From: Limanda limanda
Lineage: Eukaryota > Chordata > Actinopteri > Pleuronectiformes > Pleuronectidae
NCBI RefSeq assembly: GCF_963576545.1
Contig: NC_083648.1
Span: 23,033,542-23,097,541, forward strand
Reading direction: 5' to 3'
DNA: 64,000 nucleotides
Every line of letters starts with the position of its first letter. Within the stretch, counting starts at the first letter, position 1. Positions 1-13,490 of this stretch are shown piece by piece. The notes beneath the pieces are model-generated. The model made no database searches and was not told the DNA's origin. It was given only the letters and a program-made list of their open reading frames with translations. The translations under genes were made by a program, and so were the position numbers.

Positions 1-2426
1 GTGTGCGCCTTGTGTTGCGTTCAAAGCGCCGGCGTCAGGATCCTGACCCACTGATTATCCTGGTCCTCACACAGCAGCACAGATACTGTACATGAGTTCT
101 TATCTTTACAAATTTATAGAAGTGTAGCAAATTGATAGTGAGTCGGAGGAAGATTTACAAGCCAAGGGTACCTAGGCCAGTAAAACCCTATGATATACTC
201 TGAATGTACATAATAGAAGGGGATAGGTTATTACAAGTGATATAATGGACTTTAATTGGAAAAAATACGACCTTTTGATACTGAAATTCCCTTGATACCT
301 TCACCTAGCAGTGCTGTCAGATACTGGACCAGCAGTAACTAACAGCACCACCAATTTGGTTTCACTCCAAATCTAGTCTCTCCCTTAAATCTCTCTGATA
401 TTTTGTGTTTGCGTCCACTGACATGTGCATTTGTGCCACTTATCACTGAGTGTCTGAACTGGCGTATCAGCGTGGGACATAAAGCAGAGATTAATGCTTT
501 GGAAGACTTATATTTAGACTCTATATGTAATTAACGGCCTCGAGTAAATGGGCTAAGCCAGTCTGCATACTGATTAGACTCTAGTTGAGAAAATGCCCAC
601 ATCCCAGAGCTCAATTTTTGTCTTTTGTTCTACAGTTTTCATCTTAGTTTTTTTCTTTTACTCCTCCAGGGTTACATCGAACTGCTGTTTTTGCAAGTGT
701 TAGCTGGGTTAAAATGACAAACTGTGACTTTCAAAAGTAAAATATACTTACCCAAAAATGGGAAGAATTATCTGGTGGTTCTGTTTATCAGCTTTTAGCT
801 GGTTATACTTTTGCTTTTCTGAGGTGCTGTCACATGACGCACTTGATCACTGTGTCACCACTGTCTATATAAGACAGGGTATAACAGGTACATTCTGATT
901 TCACACTCAAGCATTACACTTTGGGATTGACACTATAACAATGACCATGGCAAAAGGTCAATATTGTGCAAAATACTGTATTGTAATAAGACGGCCATTC
1001 TGGAACATCCTGGTTTAAATCCCTGCTTATGTGGCTCTTTGACTCATCTGTGATTCCTTGAATGGCTTTAAAGCATTGGTGTCTTTGCCCTTACTGTCAT
1101 TATAATATATTACATTACATATCATTGAGCTGATGCTTTTATCCAAAGTACCTTCTAATAAGTGCATTCAAACACAAAGGTACAAACCCAACACAGCAAA
1201 AATCATAAGTACATAAGCTTTAAAAAAGCCAACTACAATGTGTCACATGTAAGAGCAATATATTTAAGTGCACTTACTATTAGCCCATCAACTTCTTAGC
1301 CAAGTTGTAGTTGGAAAAGATGTGTTTTTGCCTGCGGCGGAAGCTAGTTGCTAAATAATAAAATGGATATTTTTCCTACACCTATGGAAAAAATTGAACT
1401 TTTCCCATGTGTTTGAGAAGAGTGCATGTTCGCTACTGCAGAGGAGGGAGTTCAGGAGTTCAGCACTTCCACCAAATACACAGAGCTCTGACCTTTCAGA
1501 AGGTTTGAAAGATCACCAACCATTTAGCTAACAGCTAGTGACTGGCAATGATCAGCAACACTTCCTGGGACCACAATGTACTCATTGTTCATTTAAATCA
1601 GTGTAGGCCTGTCTGTTAGAAGTTTTGATTACATGTAAAAGGAAAAATTCTTCCTAGACTCAGTCGCAGTGTCTGTGGGAGCTGCCTTAAGAAGAAAATG
1701 TGGTCTGCTGTGTGTTTGTTTTAGGTTAATTGGCTTTAGTGTTAATGGTTTTATTATTGTCTGATGAAAGGGAGTGAAGCAAAGGAAAGTGTTTTATCGC
1801 CTGCACAGCAGACAAGCAAACCAGTGAGAAAGTGACAGCCCACCAAACAAGTGTCAAATTAAAAAGTAGAATCTACTTTCAGTTCTTCTGAGAATAAAAT
1901 CAGCCTGTTCATCTGACAGGGTGAAATATTATAATGAAAGTAGTTTGACTAGACTGATCCACACTGGATATAAACCTGCCACCGGGTGCCCATTTTATTT
2001 TTGCACTTTTCTACAGGAAACAACAACAACCTCCTCAGAGCGAGTTACCCTCATACTGACAATGGGAAGTTTGGATGAAGATATGGATTTTGCAATTACA
2101 CAGTCGATACCTCTTCTGCTGTTTTTTTGGCCTTTTCTTTAGCAGGAAATCAGCCAATTTAATGACACTGTTCCACCAACAAGACCCCCCCCCGACACTT
2201 TAATGTGCAAGGGCACCGTCACTGCATCCTGGGCTTTGCGCCAAGCAAGACTATTGTGACTGGTTTAAAGAATTACAAAAAACCTAATGGGTGCAGCCAC
2301 TGTGGAGACATGTCTGGCTATTATAGGGAATTGCCTTTGCCTCTGTGATCAGGTTCTGTAAACTGTAACAGAAATAGAGAGATTCAGTGGAAGAAAGACT
2401 GACTAAAATTATTGATTGATCCACAG
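1..2426. other. Intronic DNA upstream of first BRINP exon
   Basis: I found no exon in this stretch. The preceding BRINP coding exon, which in the family encodes the segment ending in a run of glycines just before the Glu-Glu start of the next exon, was not found here. It must lie before the window. The only recognised element is a dispersed repeat near 1110-1215. A run of nine C lies at 2185-2193. The stretch ends in a CCACAG acceptor behind a weak, AT-rich pyrimidine tract. Confidence 0.6.
1110..1215 (+). repeat. Dispersed teleost repeat fragment (ATTAC-rich end)
   Basis: An ATTACATTACAT-like stretch runs into a segment reading GAGCTGATGCTTTTATCCAA, followed by AAGTGCATTCAAAC and a poly-A-rich tail. 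I recognise this arrangement from many fish genomes as a dispersed repeat, but I cannot name the family with certainty. It is short and diverged, so it is an old fragment. A repeat-library search would settle the family. Confidence 0.5.
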
Positions 2427-2608
2427 GGGAGGAATCCTTGACCATTTTCCTGGACAAGCAGAAGCTGAACAAGAAGTCAGAAGGCAGCAGCAACAGTTCA
2501 GTGGTGTCCCTGGAGCTGCTGCATCAGTTGGCGGCGTCCTACTTCACAGATCGAGAGAGCACCCTGAGGCGCCTGCACCATCTCCAGATCGCCACCTCTG
2601 CCATCAAG
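2427..2608 (+). CDS. brinp2: BRINP2-like internal exon (distal MACPF domain)
   Basis: This is a coding exon of a BRINP family protein: secreted or ER-resident, neuron-enriched glycoproteins with a MACPF domain, reported to restrain neural cell-cycle progression. Seen here: a CCACAG acceptor, 182 bases starting with two bases that complete a Gly codon, 60 full codons, then AAG followed by GTACTG as donor. The peptide begins Glu-Glu-Ser-Leu-Thr-Ile-Phe-Leu and includes SVVSLELLHQLAASYF and STLRRLHHLQIATSAIK, which match the distal MACPF part of BRINPs. The FLDKQKLN and SSNSSVVSLELLHQL segments fit BRINP2 better than BRINP1 (which I recall as YMDKSRL) or BRINP3. Assignment rests on remembered family sequences, so BRINP3 remains possible. 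No stop or frameshift is present. It ends in phase 0, which fits the next exon at 14812. Confidence 0.85.
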
Positions 2609-3529
2609 GTACTGTACACACGCACACAGCCAGTGGCGGAGATTACTCGCAGTGTATAGATGCGTATTCTTTGCTTTCAAGCAGCCCCGAAAAAAAATGT
2701 CTGTTTCACTATACGGCACGAAAACACTCTGTTTGTTTGCAGTTTGAAGACTTGTGTTTGCCGTTCTGCACATTCACAAACAACCACCCATCAAGCTCGA
2801 CGCGCAAACATTAACCCTCCTCTAAAACTGTCCCTCTGGGATATCTTCCTCTGTGCTGCAACTATGACAAATAGGTTGGCTTTTTGTCAACTTATGCACA
2901 CAAACAATCCTTTTCAAAGATTATTTCCAAGGTGCATCATTGCTCAACAGCCGGGGGAGAGACGAAAGAGAGCGCACAAGGACGTGACATTTTTCAATTC
3001 TTTTTAAAGCGGAAGGCTGGATTAAAAGCTTCCGCAGAAGTGAGAGGCTCCATAGCATGGCAAATGTCTCAATGGGAACCAAATCTTTCATTCTTACCCT
3101 TCTCTACTGGATTCCATCTGGAATGGGTTACAGGCCCTGTGTGTGCTTCCCTCTAGGATAGTGTGCGTCACATTAGACTTAAAAACATCTGGAAATCCTT
3201 GTCATCTTTCTTTGAAATAAAGCTGTTGGATACCAGAAAGAAGTTTCTCTGTTTTATAAGATTAAGTATTATGGACACATTGAGAAAAACAATGATGTGA
3301 CTTTGATGAGAATAATGTCGTTAATAAAGTCATCATTTTATTAGAAAAAGGAATTTTAGGCTACCTACATTTCACAGAGGTTATATCGAAAGATGATCTT
3401 GATGCCTGCCTCAAAATTAAGAAATATTGAGCATCTTGTTAAGTTATACTCATCAGCACCACATTATCACAAGTGCTTTTAATACATTTTCTTGGAATAT
3501 AATATTACTTTATTATTGTAATAGAACAA

Positions 3530-3660
3530 ATTAATTCTCAATTAAGACTTTATTCTCATAATATTAAGACTTTAATGTTGTGGTATTACGACTTTATTCA
3601 TAATTGCAACTTTATTCTCAATTACAACTTTGTTTGTACAAATTCTAGTATCTCGGAATT
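3530..3660. repeat. Degenerate tandem repeat, ACTTTATTCTCA-type units
   Basis: Several diverged copies of a roughly 20-25 base unit built around GACTTTATTCTCATAAT are visible, alternating with ATTAC, ATTAAG or AATTGC spacers. Comparable arrays of ATTACGACTTTATTCTCG units are scattered through fish genomes. The copies here differ at many positions, so the array is old. Confidence 0.6.
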
Positions 3661-6600
3661 TTTTTTCTTCAACATGGCCCTTAGATTTTGTCGTAGTCAC
3701 TAGAAATGCTTTAACACCATTTCATGTCACATAAACAGGTCCTTTCCTTTGTTTTATCTACCTGCCTACCCAACACTCAACTACCCTTGAAGTGGTGTAT
3801 CGTCATTTACCCAAAAATTCACCAACAGGCGTTAACTGGCTCTTTTCACCATTAATTGCAAATGGCACTTTTGTTAAAAATCCACTCAGAGAACAGAGAA
3901 AAAATAGATCCTATTATCTCTTCAGCCTGGCCCTGAAACCCCCAATCCCCCCCCACACACACACACACCCTGACGACTGCAAGCAAAACATAACCAAGCG
4001 ATACATTATTCACATCAGAACAGATCTGTTGGCTCTCGAGCGAGGACAGCAGGTGTGTGGGTGGATGGGCCTTGCTTTCGTGCTTCAACCTAAATAGCAA
4101 ATTTGGTTTAAATGAGCCATTGCGAGGTGTAAACTTGGAAAGAAGGTGGCTTATTTCAAAGTGGCTGTGCAGCGCAGAACGCAGAGGAGAGCGGAGGTCA
4201 ACTCTTCATTTTCAGTGAGACGCTGAATGAGTTCTACACGAGAAACACGTCCTCCACTCAGTGCATCCTCCTTTTACCATAAGAGAAAAGTTTGATTACC
4301 ATGAGAACATGGAAGTGAATTTTAATGCCTAATAAAAAAAAGCAAATGTTTGCTGCAGAACATGTAGCTACAGGGACTGTAAATGAAAAGTTCAGCAAGT
4401 CAAGCTTTGCTGCAGTCTTAAAAAGAAAGAAGAGAGACGGAGAGCGATGCATGTTTTTATTGAAAAGCTTTGTCTCAGCAATACACAACTTTAATATGTG
4501 GGCAAAAATAATGAACAAGAATTGTCTTGACCATTGAAGTATACGAATGCGGCATCTCAGCCGTAATACATTATCTGCTGAGCCTGAATGAGTTGATAAT
4601 TGTGTCTGTGGGGGGAGGCTAATGAGCGACTGGTGCCCTAAAACAATTTGCATGCATGAACCAAGATCTTTTTTTCCATTTTAGTTAATCTGTTTTCAGT
4701 CAGTCCAGTGATATCCTGCTAAGTGGACTTTGTACAAATACAACGGCTTGTCTGTTAAACAGCATGTCCTCAGTAAAATACTAACATCAAGTCTCTGACA
4801 GTTTGTCAGACCATGCTGTTTGTTTTAAGTGGCGCTTTGTAAGATAAAGACAAATTTCATATAATATTAAAGGTATTTTAGTAGAATTCCAAAGTTGCTT
4901 ATTTTGATAGAGGGAGTAATTTCCAGAACAGGGGAAATTTGATTAATCCTTAAAAGTGTTTTAATCGTGTGATGAGAGGAACCATTACAAACCAGGTTAA
5001 TTCCAAATTGGGTTCGTACCTTCAAGGGCCCCCAGGGTTCACTGTTTGTACTTAGTTGTCTTATTAATTCACTGCACATTCTTTTAGGAATTTGCACCAC
5101 ATCAATACCATATCACTTAACATGGGTCCAGCATTATTACTGAACCATGTGGCCCTATTTCGTAGACAGGTCACACGTTAAATCTAGTCATTGGATCTGG
5201 TTAAAGAGCAGTTCAGGTATGTAAGTCAGTACATGATACTGATGACAGATTCTGACCACGCGTGTCTTTAGTCTAAAATATTTGAACGTGAGGATAAGCA
5301 CCTTCACCCTGTAGGTTTGCATGAAGTGTAAATTTGTTCCAGATAATGAAGGGGAACAGGGTTAGAAGAGAAAAGAGAGCGAGAGTAGAGTTTTCGAAGT
5401 GAGCAATCAAAAGTGGAAAACATCAACCACTGTTGTCTCAAAGTTCAACTAGAAGGCAGTGTTGAGCAGCAGCCCATGTTCAAATTCCGAGAAACTCCAT
5501 ACCCCATATCCGTTGATTTTGCTCAGAGAGGAATATACATCATGTGCGTAAAATGATGTTTATTTGAATTTCCTCAAGCTAACTGTCAGATCCAGAAAAG
5601 ATTTGCCAATGTCTGGGTTTCTAACTAATAGAACAGAATTTTGAAAACCAATCAATCGATAAGGATATGCAAGTAGGCATAGGTGTTTGTTAACATCTAT
5701 TCATTCCACGTGAGCATCTGACATTTATTAATACTTAATGTATACGTACCATCCATGCAGGATAAATACATGCAACCAGACATAAAATTGTTGCCCCCAA
5801 TTTCTAGTCTCCTGAGTTTCAGTTCTTAATTTGGCTCAGTTTAGTTTACTTGTCACTTTACTTTTCCTCGACTCGCTACTGTCAGTTGGTGTTATTCAGA
5901 CTCAGCAGCTAAAGGACACACCGATGACTTTCCCAAACTTTTCTAAAGCGTAGAAAGTCCTCCTGTCCACCCACCCCACACACTTCTAGCGGCTTTTGCG
6001 ATGGGAAAAGCTTCAGTAAAAGTGACATCAAAATACAGAGAGCCAGATGCAGCAGCATAATATTAAGAGGAGAGACGATGCTGCCACAGAGGTATCGCAC
6101 ACCAGTGGAGAAAGTTGAAAAAAACGTCTGAAATGAAGAGAACCATGAAGAAGAGTGCATGCATGGAATTCAACTTGTGTGACTTTTGGTTTATGTAATG
6201 TTTCCAATTGGGCTCAGCTCTGTTAAAGGACAATTCAAAACTTCTCTTAATTATTTCTTACTTACCGCACGCATCCTCTCATCCTGAGACCTCAAATAGA
6301 ATTCAGACGTGACACTTCTGATAAATGTCAAGCATTTCAAGCTTTTAGGCCTTGAAATCAAAGTTTCAATATCAGCATTTTACTACAAGAGTTGGAGTCA
6401 TAAACACACAAAAAGGTGGAGGTTGGAGTAATATAACATAAGGTAAATATATATATACATATATATATTTTTTCGTTTTCCTCCATACTTGTCTCACTTG
6501 TTTGAAGACGAACGGTTGTCACAAACCTTCCTGTTTACCAATTTAAACCAAAACATTCTGAGAACAAACATTCTCAAAATAAAACTCTCTCGGATCACGA

Positions 6601-8907
6601 ACCAATTTAGGTAAATCGGTTTGAGAAAAAATTTTACTATCTGCATTCACCGTGACGAAGCACAATAATCAGCACAAATGGAAGGGTCCTGACCCGTTTT
6701 AGGTAATGAAAGCTGTATTTACCTTCCTTCCAAAGCATCCTTTTTGAGCTGCTACATTGAATATATCCAAAAGTGGCTGTCCTAAAAGTAAATGAAACGT
6801 TTGGCGGTTTGCCACTGAATCCTGGAGCTGCTGCCTCGATCATACTCTGTATGATTCTCTAAGCTTAGAGACAGAGGGACTCCCAAAGATAAATCCTTTA
6901 GTCAATATAAAGACGGCACATTTAAATTATTCAGAAAAACATTCATTTAATTTAGTTGCACCTTGTCTCTCTGAAGTATATAGCACTTTGCAATATTCCC
7001 TAAATCTCTCATTTATTGACTAAAGCCCCATCCAGATGGGATTTAATGTATTACTCCAGGGAAGGTGCTGGTCAGTGATTTTAATCTTCTCCTGAGCACG
7101 TACAATATGTAATTGTTCACCTCACACCACAATACAGATTATAGCCGCAAATATACTCGCCATTTACTTGTTGGTCCTCTTATAGTTTAAATCCTTTGAT
7201 AGTCTCATTTTATATTAGCCTTTATTTGTTCATGTTTTGAGGATTTGGTGCCATTAAAAGTATGTTGAATTGGCCTTTAGCAGATCCTGTATGCAGTCTG
7301 ACTAAGATGTAGAAAAAATGTTAACTGGTACAGAAGAAAAAATTTAATTTGTGCAAGAAAAGTTCAAGGTGTATTTTTTCTTTAGGTCATTTCTAAATGG
7401 ATTAATGGACATTTTTTCAGGCTTAACATTGGACATAATAATAACATTGTAGAACATTTCTGTTTAATTACATCACTTTGTGTTTCATGTCTAGGTGAGA
7501 AATATAATACTCAAAGCAAATTCTCCTTCTACAAAATCATTACCTCAAATTCAACTCTCTGCTGCATCCCTATTTTTCATATAGGCTATTTCCTGCTGAA
7601 TATTGATGTCTATTATAGATTACATCCTGTGATTTCACGACGGTAAGAATGACATCCAAATTATTTAATCTCCCACCTCTACCTGAAATTTGAATCACAT
7701 CCAAATGGAGTTTCAGGATCCACTATTAAATAATACTATACTATCAGAAAAGTACTTATTTATTGATTTATCAAATTGTAAATGTATTTGCCAGCTCTAG
7801 ACTGGAAAGTAATATCTTTAGTTCATACATGTTGTTATTGTATACCTCATTTGGTAAGCACTTTTTCTCTTATCTTTGACGATTGTAAATGCATCCCCAA
7901 AAATAATTTATCTACACTATTGACTTAAATAAATTCATGCGATTCAAATTGGAGTTGTTGCCTAAAATCCTTACTCAGCATTAAGATAGATTAAAAGGCA
8001 ATAGTGGCAGTCGACATTTAAAGCCTTGATTGTTGGCAGAGCCTGTACAGAGCGCCAAGATTAATATAGGTACAGGTACTGAGTGTCTGACCAAACTTCA
8101 GACATTCAATTTCCCAGGATCCTATTGCTCTTATATTCAAGCTTTATTAATATTCTCAAGAAATTTCTCTTTGCTTGCAAGTTTTTCAGGTTCATCTGCT
8201 GCATCATTGGAACAAACGTTTCCAGGGTTAAATGTCTTTTTTCTCAGACTGCTCAATACAAGTCGATAATGTGGCTGTAAGGTTGTTCATTGGTTTTGAA
8301 TTTGCACAGAGAGCTGCAAGTATCCTTTCATGGACAATTTACCTTATTGCAACTGTCAGTTCAGTGACTTGACACATGATCCAATCAAAACTAAAGGTGT
8401 TTTATTCCATACTTGAAATTAATATTGCTCATTTTGTCAGATATATAGAAAACTATAAATTTCAATATTCTCTTGTGTTTTATTCCTCTCTCCTATTCAA
8501 CCATTTTCTTCTGCCTTTTTAACCAGCTGTGACTCCGAGCAAACCACAACCTCTGGCTTCTCCCGAGGGACCCCAGGGCATTTCTAAACCCCATGAAATA
8601 TACACCATAATCCCAGTTAGCAGGTTTACCCCAGGGTCTTCCTATTTGGGACATGCCAAGAGAACCTACAAACAAAGTAGTTAGTGGACATCCCATTTAG
8701 GACTTCAGGACCCATTCTAGGGATGTCATCATATGAAGTTTTGGTGCCAGGATTATTGTCAGAGGCAATGTCACAGTTTCACGGCTTTAACGAGCAATAT
8801 GTAGCTAACAATATAGCTAATGAACTTAATTTTTTTATATTATTGTCAATTATACTATTCTACTACCTCTCAGTATAGGTTAATTAAACTCTTAGCTAAA
8901 TTTATAT

Positions 8908-8962
8908 GGGTTGAGAGAGAGAGAGGAGAGAGGGGTGGAGAGTGGAGGAGTGGAGAGTGTGT
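8908..8962. repeat. Purine-rich GA/GGAG low-complexity tract
   Basis: A nearly pure purine run with GAGAGAGAGAGGAG and GTGGAGAGTGGAG repeats ends in a short GTGTGTGTG stretch. It is simple-sequence DNA with no coding value. Confidence 0.7.
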
Positions 8963-9349
8963 GTGTCAGAAGGTCAGCCACTCCTTCGGGGATGGTCAGA
9001 AACTGAAAGTAAACAAGGATTTCTCCTCCAACTGTGAACTCCTCCGATGGAGTTTTTGGGCCAGCATTGGTGGAAATAAGGCTGTTACATCAGTTCCCTC
9101 TTCAAAACACACAAACAAGCACATTGCACACACACACAAAGCGTTTGACTCATGAGAGAAGTTTTAATCGCACGGCGCACACACACAAATAACGTGACTC
9201 ACGAGAGGCAGGACACCATAGTTAGATATCGTAGTTTTTACAATTCTTTATGAAATTGGGTAATCTTAAAATCTGGTTATCCCAACATCCCTGACTAATT
9301 CTGTCTGTTCAGGATCTTGGATTTGTTTAATCTTTACATTCACCCCTGT

Positions 9350-9442
9350 GGTGCACCCCGACTCTCGCCAACTGACAGCTGGAATTGGTTCGAAACCCCT
9401 ATACCCTCAGAGGATAAGCGGTATAGATAATGAATGGATGCA
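9350..9442 (+). repeat. Retroposon 3' tail fragment (GGATAAGCGG type)
   Basis: The segment contains CTCTCGCCAACTGACAGCTG, then GGTTCGAAACCCC and AGGATAAGCGGTATAGATAA followed by ATGAATGGATG. I know this order as the 3' end of a dispersed non-LTR element widespread in fish, which usually ends in ATGG repeats. Only the tail survives. The family name is not certain from sequence alone. Confidence 0.55.
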
Positions 9443-9510
9443 TGCACTATTTGTTTAGTGCACAAGATTAGTGCATGAATATTCACTCTTATATGCAGTT
9501 ATACATTAAT

Positions 9511-9680
9511 AAGATAGATAGATAGATTACTTTATTCATCCCCGAAGGGAAATTAAGTCGTCATAGCAGCCGGTATATTTGAATACAATAAAATACAATA
9601 CAATAGAATAAAATAAAAAATATTGAGGTAGAAAGAATAAAAACAGAAACACAAGATAAATAGGTAGATAAGGTGCAGTG
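9511..9680. repeat. Retroposon end with GATA microsatellite
   Basis: A short (GATA)n run leads into TACTTTATTCATCCCCGAAG and GGGAAATTAAGTCGTCATAG, then an AATACAATAAAATACA-rich region. The combination of a GATA or TAGA run with a TTTATTnATCCCCGAnGGGAAATT motif marks the 3' end of a common teleost retroposon lying in antisense orientation. The sequence beyond about 9600 is low-complexity AT. Confidence 0.55.
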
Positions 9681-12600
9681 GCAAGATGATGGTAATAGTA
9701 CTGATGATATGATGGTAATGTTATTGTTAGACAGTATATAAAAATAACATTCAAATAATAATTATAATAAAATAATCAAAAGACTGTAGGTCCTTAAATG
9801 AACTTGTTCACTTGTCCATGATGAGTACAGCTATCGAGATGACAGGCAGGTAAACAGACCCCCTTTAAAAACAGCAAACACCCAGAGATTTTGCACCTCC
9901 GCCCACACAAACACACATTTACCAGCACACACAGACAACAAACACACATCTCCTCCCACTTGGCGAGCAGATCCTTTGCCTGTTTTTGCTAAATGAGGAT
10001 ATCAGGTATGCATGCCACCTGCCGCGCCGTGTTCTGCCAGATCAACTCATCACCCAGGAGGAAGAGACACTGAGTGGGATGTACTTGACCTGTGTCCATG
10101 TACGCCTCTGGGCTCTGTGTCGCTGTAGCGCCGAGTAGGAGGTGGGAGCAAAATACATCATCTTTATCTCCAGCAATGGAGCGGAGGGCCCTCAGTCACA
10201 CGTCTACTTTAGTCTACAGTTTTCTCACAGACAAATAAAGACCTTCTCTAACATCTGTGTGAAATCTGTTCGGTTGGAAACGAGAGCGGAACTGGCTCAG
10301 TGTGACGCAGAGGAAGGGAAAGTATTTTTACCGCAGCACTGTGGTCGCCAAGAGCCAGAATCAGCAGGGACACCGCACAGAGACACTTTGCTCCGCTATA
10401 ATTCCTTTTGCAGTTGTTCAAATGACCATAAAAGAACTGCTGTGCAATGAATGTGGTGATTTTGGGGACTTTGGAAGTCTGGGGCCTGCATGGTTATCTG
10501 GCTTTACCCATAAAACATTGTTTTTGTTGTGCTTTGGGGCCCAATCATATCCAGTTTTCAAATCCACTTAAACAGAAAAAATAAATACTTAAAATCGTCA
10601 TAAGAATGTAAATAGCATGACAGAATAATTGTAAAGCTGAAATAGAAAAAGTCTTGTATCACTTTAACCAGTTTTTAAAATAAATGAAATTGTTCCTTTC
10701 ATTTATTTTATCACATTTTATATTTTATTTCATTTTAGTATGTGATATTATTTAGTCAGCAGCTAAATATTAAGAGGGTCATGTTGTGGTCAGAGGCTGA
10801 ACCCTTTCATTGGTCTTTCTGTGAGATTTCAACCAGGTAGTGAAATACTGTCTGTGGCAGATTACAAACATCGCACATCTATGCACTGAGCTAATTTGCA
10901 ACGTGCTCCCTCTGAAATGCCCTGATCATTAAGTCTGACCCTACTATAACAGACTAAATTTAATTTGAGCGAAATTGATCTCAGTGTAAAACAAGGGACA
11001 TTTCTGTGCCTGAAATGCGTTGGAAAACTGTGCAAACAAAAAGGGGAAAGTGCACAGTCTATTTCCAAAAATCCTTGAGCCAATCTAAGCCACGCTTTGG
11101 TGTAGCCAAGCTACTTCGGTGGTGTAAGATGGCGAACAAATTGCCCAGCGAGCTTCAAACTATACAAGCCAGATGGATGATGGCTGTGTCTCATATCAAG
11201 ACCCATTACAGACAAAAACACCATCATTTCCAAATGGGAATCCTCACATTTACCAAAATGGTCGAAATTGCAGAAAAATATCACACTTTCCTCAACTGGA
11301 AAGTCCAGCTTTCAAAGACATATGGAATATCCAGTATGCATAACGCTGACACCTTCCAACACTTGTTCCTCCCTTGGTCTCTTTACAATTCATGCTGTGT
11401 AAAAAAGGCCTATGGTTTCCAAATTAAACATTAGGTAGTTCTTCAAAATGGTGGAGTGGTCAACATGACATTTCACTGAGCCTCAGTGTTTTTTTCAGTA
11501 AAGTAGATGTACTGTATTCATTATGACCGTCTACGTATGTATATAAGTACTCAGTCATGTTCTATCAGTTAGATTTGTCTTTAAGAACTGAGAACCTTGG
11601 GATTTTCTTCCGTTGTCAATCCATAAACATCAATGAGATGCAACAGTTTCCTCTTTCATTATTCAAGCAGAGATTATCTGTGACCACATCTGTGTCTTAA
11701 ACAACAACCCAAATCACTAATCCTCCTTCGATCCTTGCCTTCATCGCTCTCTAATCTGTAAGTCCATCTTTGGGAGATGATATTCGAGAGATGCTCGAGA
11801 TGCGTATCTTCCATATAGCCTTGAAGGTAACTTATGTTCTTTTGATAATAGATGCGATGTCAATGCAAGACTAAGTGTGAAGATGCGAGGAGGAACGAGG
11901 CTGTTTTAATGACGGCAAATTCACACAGGCTGCTTTATTTGTGGAATAGAGTGATTTCGCTAGAGAATTGCTTTGCCGGAGGCCACATCCATCTCCTAGT
12001 GCTAATTGTCTTATCTTGAACACTCATTCCAAATAATTAACTATTTGTTGTAACCTTGCTTTTTTTTCATTTGTGTCTTTAGTCGTCTTTGTTCTCTGTT
12101 CAGTCTTGTTTTGTCTTAGATAATGTTGTTTCCCCCTTTGTCCTTTGTCTCCTTAAACACTTGACCTTTCACTCTCATCCTCTGCCCCCACAATCTGCAG
12201 CTCTTAGGAGCTATAAAGCAAAGCTTCAACCACAGCATAATACTTAGGGTATTCAAAATACATCATACTTTCCATGACATGCATGGTATCTCAGCAGCGC
12301 CATTATCCAGGTCAGATGGTTGTGCCACAATTAATATTTCATTGACCCGTGAGAGTAGAAATTTCAGGGGTATTCTCTCCAGTTTAGAGTAAAACCCAGT
12401 TTTCTTGTAACTTACTGAGTCAGGAGAAACATTTTCTTGAAGGACTATCTGTGAGAGCCTCAGCCCATTCTCCGTAGTTTCTCTGGCCGGGCCACTGGTC
12501 AGAACTCTGAATAAGCCTTTGTGAGAACAAAGCAGGAGATTATCCAGCGGATTCACAGCCCGAGAGTGGGTGAGCTGATGATGCTACCAACATTTGACTG

Positions 12601-13164
12601 CCACACAAATTAAAAAAACAAAAAGAATACAAATATCTCTGGATGAAAAAGTGGTACCATACCCCTGGATAAGACAGACAAAGAAGTCAAGAGAGCTTTT
12701 GGGGCCGACGCTGGTGTCGATGTGCTGGAAACGTCTTAAAAAGGCTGTTAGTTGTTCAATTCCCATTGATAAACATATAGGTTCTGTCCTCTTTGAAAGA
12801 CGTGTTGATGGGAATGGCAAAAGATGTTAATAAAATGTATTAGAATTAATTTAAAGATATCAAGTAGCTGCTGTGTCTGATTTCTGTTCAGCCTCCAGAA
12901 CACTTTCATTAAAAAACGAAAAATCTAGTCGTGTGATTTGGGACATAGAAGGAATTTGACTTAATTTTGATCCGTTCTTTTTTCTTTGAGTTGTAGTGGA
13001 GATAAATTATATTGTAATGTGAAAGCATGATGATAGAACAGGGATGGTGTTGGTTGTGGGGCTTACACAGTTTCGAAAATATGTCATCTGGTGATTGACA
13101 GTTTCTTTTTTCTTTCTGAAAGTCTGAGTTTGGACACCTAACTTCTGGGTTTTTTTTGTTTTAA

Positions 13165-13490
13165 CCTTAGAATGTCTTACCTTGTGTGTCTTTTGTTTGT
13201 GCCACTTCCTGTTCTTGTCAGGTTTTCCGTTTCAGTGATTGTCAGCCCCGCCCTCATGCGTTTCACCTGTGTTCAATTATCTCTACCTCCCGGGTGTATT
13301 TTGTCTGTGTGCTCCACAGTCGTCTTCATAAATTTGTTCCCTGCTGCTTCCTCATGTGTCGGTTTATTTATTTATTTGTTGAAGTTTTATTTTTGCCTGT
13401 TTTGTTTTGTTTTGTTGAGTTTGAGTTTTACTTCTCCCAAGTTTATTTGTGCCTCTTTGTCTGCTGACCACCAACAGAGACTTTAAGCCT
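13165..13490 (+). repeat. Probable retroelement (LTR-like) remnant
   Basis: The stretch has the order CACTTCCTGTTCTTGTCAG, CCCGCCCTCATGCGTTTCAC, a CCTGTGTTCAATTATCTC segment, a CGGGTGTATTTTGTCTGTGT segment, and then TTTTGTTTTGTTTTG-rich sequence ending near the AGAGACTTTAAG segment. This order resembles a dispersed teleost repeat that I associate with LTR or non-LTR retroelements. Terminal repeats or duplications that would fix its borders were not identified. The open frames at 13172-13486 are by-products of its T-rich composition. Confidence 0.4.

Noticed and set aside
2416..2814. 132-residue frame overlapping the first BRINP exon
   Set aside because: It is a shifted reading of the BRINP exon that continues into the intron. 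The BRINP frame (codon phase of 2438) carries the recognisable protein.
9370..9420. GGTTCGAAACC resembling a tRNA T-arm or Pol III B box
   Set aside because: No cloverleaf can be drawn around it; the context is a retroposon tail.
11006..11434. 142-residue plus-strand frame
   Set aside because: No recognisable domain and no splice or promoter support in an AT-rich intron. Chance frames of this length are expected in 64 kb.
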